DNA of 12,850 nt from Gracilaria caudata. Its lineage: Eukaryota; Rhodophyta; Florideophyceae; Gracilariales; Gracilariaceae. The notes below the pieces were generated by a model. The model worked only from the letters and a program-made list of their open reading frames with translations, ran no database searches and was not told the origin of the DNA. The position numbers were made by a program, and so were the translations under genes. Shown piece after piece: positions 7,135 to 12,850 of the stretch. The stretch's first letter is position 1. Every line of letters begins with the position of its first letter. Location: the NCBI GenBank assembly GCA_030374735.1, contig JASCIV010000754.1, positions 1 through 12,850 of the forward strand. Direction: 5' to 3'.

Positions 7135-8547
7135 TTACTTTGTTGCATTCTCTCCTCCCTTTGACTTCTCCCACGATTCAAAAACGTATGAGACAGGACA
7201 GCCCATCTCCTGGAACCTAAATTGTCTCTCGCTCTCCTCAGCCGTCAACCAGAACTCGTATTTCTCACAAACACTCAAAAGACTGCCGAACTCAGAAATG
7301 ATTTCAAACGCATTCTTCAACCTTTCAGCTCTCTCATATTTACTCCATCTTTTCATGTATGACGAAAAATGATCGTACGATGTGGAACGGTACTCATTGC
7401 AGACATACATGAATCCCATAGCATCCAGTAGTGGAAAACTAATGCAGCTCCCTTCAAAGTCGAAAAACGTATAGCCACCATTTAACTTTCTCGTCACATT
7501 CACTGGGTTTAGATCGCCGTGCACAAAGGTCAATGGAAGGTGGATTTTAGATAGTTTGTCCACAACGTCATTCGCGTATGACATAAACCGCGCAATATAC
7601 TCTTCCCGGTCGTACTTTTTCATTTTCTTTCGCTTCATTTCACTCAGCTGCGCTTCGTACCATTTCGAGTCCTTCACGATTCTCTCTAGCTTGCGTATGA
7701 GCCACGGTCCATCCAGCACAGGAACCCCTTCCTGCTTTAACACACTGATCACGTTAATAGATGCTTCTTGTATGCGTGCCCATTCTCCCAAAATGTTCTT
7801 TACAAGATCGGGATCCTTGCTCATGGTACATTCCTCGCCATCAATTGGGCTTCCATAGTCTTCCATGAGCATCCACCTTTTGTCAAGATCAACCTCCACA
7901 GGTCGGCGGAAATATTCAGGCATTACGTTGCCCACTGCATATGCGACCCTAACTTCATCGTACACATTGTCCGTGTTCCCTGCTTTCATGTAGAACCTTG
8001 TACGTCTCACAGTTTCAGCGCGGAGTACACATCCGCTCGAACCTGTTGTGACTTTTACGATCTCCTTTACTTTGCAGTTGCTAAACTTTTGCACCTTTTC
8101 TTCCAACCATTTCGTTGCTTCGCACAGCCACCCCGCCTTAGAGTAGGGGAACAAACGATCACCATTCACGTCCAAGCCATGCACTTTGTAATTTGCCAGA
8201 TATGTCATCACCGATTCCTTGTGAGGATGAATCTTCAGAGCATTCACTTCATCCTTGGGTATCCACTTGTGTGCGTCGGGTGCCGTTGGTTTGTCACAGA
8301 ACGGAATGTTGAATACGAGAAGAGCTTGCCTGTAGTAGAACTTATAAGGCTCTTCTGCTTCCGGGCGTAAGAAGTCTACTCTGAAAGGAGCTCCAATGGC
8401 TTGCTCAACCAACGCACATACTTCGTGAGGCTCTCCGTAGTAACTTCCGTCATATTGTATGGACGGAAGATGATGGTCTGCAGTTGATAACACGCTTTCG
8501 TCGTCGGGATGGCTGATCAAGATGTGATACAGAGAGGAATCGGACAT
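7135..8547 (-). CDS. Nudix-like N-terminal domain fused to APH/choline-kinase-type phosphotransferase
   Basis: The 470-residue protein starts at an ATG (8545-8547). Residues 160-400 carry a full protein-kinase-like small-molecule kinase core: RFYMKAG with K188 (ATP lysine), E198 in helix C, hinge WMLMEDYG (225-232), Brenner motif FVHGDLNPVNV (341-351; H343, D345, N350), and metal-binding FFDFEGSC (361-368; D363). This is the aminoglycoside phosphotransferase/choline kinase superfamily, which transfers ATP phosphate to a hydroxyl of a small substrate. Residues 1-115 (PHEVCALVEQAIGAPFRVDF, a strand-rich middle, then HKWIPKDEV) look like a Nudix-type fold without a Nudix box. I recall the same pairing in bacterial APH-family proteins. 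A coiled, Lys-rich insert lies at 285-315. The substrate is unknown. All catalytic residues are present, so it should be active. Confidence 0.8.
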   Translation of the reverse strand: MSDSSLYHILISHPDDESVLSTADHHLPSIQYDGSYYGEPHEVCALVEQAIGAPFRVDFLRPEAEEPYKFYYRQALLVFNIPFCDKPTAPDAHKWIPKDEVNALKIHPHKESVMTYLANYKVHGLDVNGDRLFPYSKAGWLCEATKWLEEKVQKFSNCKVKEIVKVTTGSSGCVLRAETVRRTRFYMKAGNTDNVYDEVRVAYAVGNVMPEYFRRPVEVDLDKRWMLMEDYGSPIDGEECTMSKDPDLVKNILGEWARIQEASINVISVLKQEGVPVLDGPWLIRKLERIVKDSKWYEAQLSEMKRKKMKKYDREEYIARFMSYANDVVDKLSKIHLPLTFVHGDLNPVNVTRKLNGGYTFFDFEGSCISFPLLDAMGFMYVCNEYRSTSYDHFSSYMKRWSKYERAERLKNAFEIISEFGSLLSVCEKYEFWLTAEESERQFRFQEMGCPVSYVFESWEKSKGGENATK

Positions 8548-9117
8548 GGTGGCTTGAGCTGCAACCGAGCGAAATCGACTTGGTACGGTGAAGTTCGGGA
8601 CGCGAAAGCTGAGAGTTTCGACCCCTTGCCCTCCTCCCCGTGGGCTGCATTCCTGACGGGTTTAAAATTTGAACTTCAAATGCGGAAGGCGGAAGACGGA
8701 AAACAGTGGTGCAGTACGAAGTACGTATCTATTAGAGCTAGTAGCTATCTAGTGCGCGGTGATCGGTTTTGAGTGCTGAGGAGAATTGGAGGTTGCTTTG
8801 TTGTCTTTGCTTGCTTTTGTCCTATGCGGGGTACGACGGTAGCGACGGTAGCGATGGGGAGGGCTATACACGTGAGTCGTGCAAGTGTTAGTGAGCCATA
8901 GCACTCCTTTCAACGCTGATCCGCAGCCGCGCGGATCTCCTGGGCTGAGCTGAGCTGGGCTACATGCACCATTAGTTCGGCTGAGGTGCTCTTATTCGGC
9001 ACTTGACGACCGCGTCTTTGCTTGCGTCTCTACAACATCGCAAAGCCTATATCACATGATACAACGCGCTAGCCGAACAAGGCGCTTAGCCCCATGACAG
9101 TTGGGTGAGGTTTTTTT
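8548..9117. other. Upstream region of the kinase gene and approach to the dapD relic
   Basis: No supported gene. Just upstream of the kinase (minus) are three CGGAA repeats in close tandem (8683-8700) and a 15-base palindrome ATTTGAA-C-TTCAAAT (8667-8681), both possible protein-binding sites; a palindrome of that length is expected about once per window by chance. From about 8830 the sequence is GC-richer, with small duplications (ACGGTAGCG twice, 8835-8852; GAGCT-like repeats, 8944-8958). A T8 run (9111-9118) abuts the dapD relic. Confidence 0.4.
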
Positions 9118-9892
9118 TCCACAACCCTGCAAGCCACCATCAGCGCTGGGTTTGAAAACCGTGACGCAATCACTCCGCACACAACAGGCGATGTACACGA
9201 CGCCGTGAACATGGCGCTCGCCATGCTGGGCAGCGGCAAGGCGCGCGTCGCGGAGAGGACTCACGATGGATGGGTTGTGAACCGGTGGCTGAAGAAAGCG
9301 GTTCGGCTCTCCTTCCGCCTGAATGACATGGCGCCTATTTCGGGTGGCCCTGGGGGCTCAAGCTGGTGGGACAAGGTGCGGTCCAAATTCGAAGGTTGGG
9401 ACGAGAGAGAGTTTCGTGCGGCCGGCTTTCGCGCGACGCCCAACTGCACCGTACGCCACAGCGCTTCTATTGCGCCCGGCGTTGTGTTAATGTCTTCTTT
9501 CGTTAACGTCGGCGCGCGTACGTGGACTGCGGCACGATGGTTGATACATGGGCCACTGTTGGCTCTTGCGCACAGGTCGGTAACAGAACGTGCATGTGTC
9601 GGGGTGGTGCGGGCATTGGCGGCGAGCTCGAACCGTTGCAGGCAGGCCCTGTGATCATTGAAGACAATTGCTTTATCATGATGAGAGAGAGAGAGAGAGA
9701 AATAGCTCATGATGAGGTACGACGGTAACAGCAGAAGGGGTTGTACAACGGTGCATCCACCGGGGTGAGGTCTTCATGGGGCGAGTGCCGCTACTGTACA
9801 GTATCGTTGCCCCCGGCACGCTCCCCGGCAAACCGCCGCCCATTGGCACACCTGGCCCAAACCTAATGACTTCCTGGGGGATTAATCGATAA
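9118..9892 (+). pseudogene. dapD: Decayed bacterial dapD (tetrahydrodipicolinate N-succinyltransferase)
   Basis: DapD makes N-succinyl-2-amino-6-ketopimelate in the bacterial succinylase route to lysine/DAP. Three blocks are visible. Block 1 (9118-9516) has LQATISAGFENRDAITP, VVNRWLKKAVRLSFRLND, GGPGGSSWWDKVRSKFEGWD, FRAAGFRATPNCTVR and APGVVLMSSFVNVGA. A 2-base CG gain (9517-9518) shifts frame. Block 2 (9519-9677) continues GTMVDTWATVGSCAQVGN, GGAGIGGELEPLQAGP and VIIEDNCFI. Then a GA repeat and scrambled sequence replace about 35-40 residues. Block 3 (about 9731-9871) has GEVFMGRVP, APGTLPGKPPPIGTPGPN. The last 25-30 residues are replaced before a stop at 9890. No ATG precedes block 1, and a stop lies at 9106-9108. 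The PGKPxPxGTPGP and GGPGGxxWWDKV segments are typical of alphaproteobacterial DapD. G+C (38 of 60 at 9301-9360) exceeds the flanking gene. Confidence 0.93.
9676..9716. repeat. GA microsatellite between two TCATGATGAG copies, inside the dapD relic
   Basis: TCATGATGAG occurs at 9676-9685 and exactly again at 9707-9716, with a GA run between them (9683-9700). It marks the exact place where DapD similarity stops, so repeat growth or repair here probably destroyed the middle of the gene. A target-site duplication around a lost insert is possible but unproven. Confidence 0.7.
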
Positions 9893-9908
9893 CAATGTTG
9901 TTGTTACC

Positions 9909-11672
9909 TCAAGCAATCTCCTCCCGAGCACGAACACAATTCATAGTCAGTGACCTCAAAAAGAACTTCTTCTTTGACGGGTTTTGATCGTAAGCAGGTC
10001 CAGCCACAAATGAGCACTTCCGGGTCTTGCACGCGTCCTTTACAGCCTTCTGCAAAACCCCAGAGCCTTGGAAGAACACAACATTGTCGTCAGGTACCGT
10101 CTTGTAGAAGTTGAATCGTCCCTGGCTGATGTTGATTCTCACAGCGCTCGACTCCTCATTGTTCTCTGAAGAAGATGAGCCTTCCCACTGCGGTCCACGC
10201 TCCATGCTTTTCCGTCGTTCTTCGATTTCATTGCTCAAGTTCTCATTGTCCTCATGATTTCCAGTCAATGTGATGCACACATCCACATTCGGATGCGCCT
10301 CCTTTCTCAAAAGTTGCTCCATCACATCCCACACCCAGAAGAACAGTGCCGGTTCCGCACAAGTATATAGAATAGTAAGATGGGGAGGTTGATACCGACT
10401 ATGCAGTTGGAGAGCATCAATCAAGTACCCTGCCGCTGAGCCTCCTGCAACAACAGTAACAGCTCTATCTCCTCCCATACTGATCTTCACTCGTTCCGAC
10501 ATTGACCCCAGAAACGGTCCCCATTGGTAGATGTCAATTTCTGGCGCTTCAGCTACTCGTTCAGTGTGCGAAACCTTGTCTTTCCTTCCCAAACGTGGTC
10601 TCCTCTTGGCGTGGTACACTCGAATGAGTAGACATGTAGTCCACGGCTTGCCGTCGCAAAGATCCAGACCTGCACGGTTCTCAAACGCGGTGAAAACATG
10701 TGCTCGTTCCAGCAGAGACGACCGAACGAGGCGAAGGTAATACTTGGGTCCAACCGTCTCCAACATTCGACCCCCGTCAGAGAACAAGATCATGTAATTC
10801 TCGCTGAGCTGCTGCCGATGCACAAGCGGTCTTGATCGGCGCCAGTATACTCCGACAATACTATCAACAATCCAAGCCACAAAAAACGGTGTGTTCAAAA
10901 TCCAAGAATGCGGATGCGTATGACGTCGGACAATGTCAATGAAGTAGAGCACGTTGATAATGTTGTGAAGATGAATTCCCAGATGCCATCTAGTGTGAAG
11001 CCAATGTACACTGAGTGGGAGAAGAATGGCTAACAAAATGGTCATCTCCACAATGCGAAAGACATCGTCCCCTTGCAATCCCATCGTCTCTGTCTCGATA
11101 TTAGCATCCTTGAACCCCTTGGGACCTCTCTCAGAAAGAATCCATTCAAAACTTCCGAGCACTACCTCAGCCCTCCAGCCATGTACTACACAGGGGAACA
11201 GAATACTCCACACATGTAACAGAGTCAAGATAGCGATACCAATTCCGTTCCATTTGTGCAACCTTCTGTTTCCATCAACAGAATCGGTAAAATCTACAAC
11301 ACGGCGAGCAATCCATGACTCGGCCAAGAACGAAAACGTAGTCTTCATCATGGTGAATAACAACAGGTTGAGAGCTAAGATGGAATACCTACCACTTATA
11401 CGAGCGATGGCATCATAGAATTGAACTGTCCAGGGACCCGGTTTTAGACCATCCATGAAATCACTGCCAGCGGAGCCTTTGCCAATTGAATATATCTGTC
11501 GTGGCCATACGTTCCATGTGAAACGGTCGACGATTGCGAGGATGGTGAGAGTACCGTAGAAGATCCAGACGAGGAGTTCATAATTGAGAGGCGCTCGCTT
11601 GAGCTTTCTCAACGGAACTGTGTTCTCTTCATTATTATCGGTTCGATAAGCTCGGGCAAGAAAACTATCCAT
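9909..11672 (-). CDS. Ferric reductase/NADPH oxidase-like membrane flavocytochrome, diverged
   Basis: From the ATG at 11670-11672 the protein has 587 residues; the frame is open for 26 more codons upstream without an ATG. Family role: electrons pass from NAD(P)H through FAD and two membrane haems to ferric iron or O2. Several hydrophobic helices lie in the first 280 residues. Helix NRRLHKWNGIGIAILTLLHVW gives HX13H (H139, H153). A His-rich stretch (H223-H255: WLHTRWHLGIHLHNIINV, then VRRHTHPHSW) should supply the second pair, but spacing is HX14H or more rather than the usual HX12H. RAHVFTAFENRAG (323-335) stands where HPFTxxS binds FAD, with Pro changed. VVAGGSAAGYLIDAL (407-421) is the nucleotide-binding glycine loop. 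A low-complexity acidic/Ser insert lies at 470-510, and the C-terminus matches only loosely. It has no EF-hands. Its stop is 16 bases from the dapD relic. Confidence 0.75.
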   Translation of the reverse strand: MDSFLARAYRTDNNEENTVPLRKLKRAPLNYELLVWIFYGTLTILAIVDRFTWNVWPRQIYSIGKGSAGSDFMDGLKPGPWTVQFYDAIARISGRYSILALNLLLFTMMKTTFSFLAESWIARRVVDFTDSVDGNRRLHKWNGIGIAILTLLHVWSILFPCVVHGWRAEVVLGSFEWILSERGPKGFKDANIETETMGLQGDDVFRIVEMTILLAILLPLSVHWLHTRWHLGIHLHNIINVLYFIDIVRRHTHPHSWILNTPFFVAWIVDSIVGVYWRRSRPLVHRQQLSENYMILFSDGGRMLETVGPKYYLRLVRSSLLERAHVFTAFENRAGLDLCDGKPWTTCLLIRVYHAKRRPRLGRKDKVSHTERVAEAPEIDIYQWGPFLGSMSERVKISMGGDRAVTVVAGGSAAGYLIDALQLHSRYQPPHLTILYTCAEPALFFWVWDVMEQLLRKEAHPNVDVCITLTGNHEDNENLSNEIEERRKSMERGPQWEGSSSSENNEESSAVRINISQGRFNFYKTVPDDNVVFFQGSGVLQKAVKDACKTRKCSFVAGPAYDQNPSKKKFFLRSLTMNCVRAREEIA

Positions 11673-11699
11673 CAAAAACCTGTGTGCTTCCTTCGTCAA

Positions 11700-12850
11700 A
11701 AGATTCTCTGGTATGCCCTCAATAGATTCAGAATTGGGGAGCTGTTGTTTTCAGCTACGTCCAGTTCCCAGAGAAAGAAGAATGTCCTCACTCGCCTAGC
11801 AGGTGAGTATTTATGCCAAACCCATACCTGTAGCTTCCATTTCCTGTTTCTCCGTTGGCTCAACGTAAAAGCCCGAGATATTTATCTGAGGCCGAAGACG
11901 AAGCCCGATGTATTACTCATTGTTACTACTTGTTTCGAGTTGTACTATAGGAATCCTGTTTTTTCCTTATTCCTGGGCTCTTTTAAGTGACTAAATCGAT
12001 CTTCTTTGACTACATGTACATTTTGTCCACTGACTAGAACAAATTCAGAAGACGGCCACAAATACTGCCCTGATTTATACTGGTTCTTTGAATGATGCAG
12101 GTATACAACAGATGGTATGTATGTGATGTAGAGGTCAACGTAAGGGACGAAACAAAGCGTATGAGCCAATCTATGACTTACAGATTAGTTATGTGCTCAA
12201 TTGAGCTTGAATGATGACTTAGTTTACTACATGTGCTCACCGTCTAAATGGGAAATGTTTTCCTTACACACGGTTTGTAACTCTAACAGAAGGAGCCAGA
12301 CTACTGCGAGCAAACGTTGTTGAGTTGAGACAGCTTTGGACGACATATTTGCGTAGACATAGCGGATAACATTTATGAGACAATGAAATGCACACTGACT
12401 ATGACATCAATGAATTTTAGTCATCAGAACGCAGCCAAAAAGAACAATATTGTTGTGTGGCACTACACAAGGTGCATAAAGAGGAGGATAGCGTTGGAAT
12501 CGCCAACTGTGAAGTTGAAGATGTGTTTTGTTGGACAATAGATCATTACCCTTGTAGGAATCCAAATGATAGCAAGGGTGTCAAGATATTTAACTGAGGG
12601 TAGCCCTCGCAGGTTAATAACTAACATGCTATGAGTGACGAAGGAGAGTGAGTGTTTTATGATTTGGCGTGTTGGGACAAATGCGGTGGCTCGCTGCAAG
12701 CCAGTGTAACGCGATGTTCGCGGCGCATTTGCAAGTAATGTTACTGTACAGAGCTCTGTAATTGACGACCAGGTGAAGGTCGGACACGATTTGCTGGATG
12801 TTAAGGCTGCGTTACGGTTGAATCAAGGTAATAGAGTATTACTTCCAGAG
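11700..12850. other. Upstream of the NOX-like gene and window end; no supported gene
   Basis: Frames are short on both strands (longest about 100 codons at 11682-11990 and 78 at 12463-12699), and none contains a motif I recognise. Just upstream of the NOX-like gene the minus strand has an A/T-rich TATA-like stretch (AGATAAATATC, near 11876-11887), about 205 bases before the ATG. Small palindromes such as TACAGAG-CTCTGTA (12747-12760) are at chance level. Confidence 0.45.

Noticed and set aside
9261..9710. 149-codon minus-strand frame
   Set aside because: It is a shadow of the dapD relic on the plus strand.
8830..9727. 12-base repeat GGTACGACGGTA at 8830-8841 and 9716-9727, possible boundaries of a dapD insertion
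   Set aside because: A few exact 12-base pairs are expected by chance in a window of this size, and the second copy is inside the relic rather than at its end.
12463..12699. 78-codon minus-strand ATG frame near the window end
   Set aside because: No motif, no upstream signal, and an equally protein-like frame runs on the opposite strand (about 12,420-12,594).
4060..12749. Recurring TACTGTAC (4060, 9791, 12743) as a possible shared element
   Set aside because: An 8-base motif is too short to be meaningful at three scattered sites with no common context.

Overview
The window looks like nuclear DNA of an intron-poor eukaryotic microbe. The five intact genes encode eukaryote-type proteins: a SEC14/CRAL-TRIO lipid-transfer protein, a His- and Cys-rich secretory protein, a scramblase/LURP-like protein, a Nudix-like plus APH-type kinase fusion, and a ferric reductase/NOX-like membrane flavocytochrome. 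Each is a single uninterrupted frame, they lie on both strands, and they are separated by several hundred bases. There are CCAAT-type and TATA-like promoter signals and no Shine-Dalgarno operon layout. A compact unicellular alga, perhaps a red microalga, is my guess, but the sequence does not prove it.

Layout: 27-1990 (minus) is a decayed protein-coding element carrying a Ulp1/C48 protease remnant, broken by several stops and a frameshift, followed by a C2-H-x-H zinc finger of the FAR1/MULE (WRKY-GCM1) type. 2301-3260 (minus) is the SEC14-like gene, with a poly(A)-like signal downstream and a double inverted CCAAT module upstream. 3540-4328 is a long intergenic stretch with a perfect 23-base palindrome and a TATA-like box. 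4329-5141 (plus) is the GC-rich secretory protein gene, followed by a perfect 33-base palindrome that shares the same core as the first. 5745-6632 (plus) and 7135-8547 (minus) are convergent genes (scramblase-like; Nudix-like/kinase). 9118-9892 (plus) is the most surprising item: a broken copy of bacterial dapD, of alphaproteobacterial type, lying 16 bases from the end of the convergent gene 9909-11672 (minus, ferric reductase/NOX-like). About 11,700-12,850 has no gene I can support.

The genes do not form an obvious pathway; this is ordinary eukaryotic gene order with two pieces of foreign or selfish DNA. The dapD relic is bounded by eukaryotic-type genes and has decayed in place: it has no start codon, a 2-base frameshift, a replaced middle and a missing C-terminus. 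That fits transfer from a bacterium into the nuclear genome followed by loss of function. I found no tRNA, rRNA or CRISPR array.
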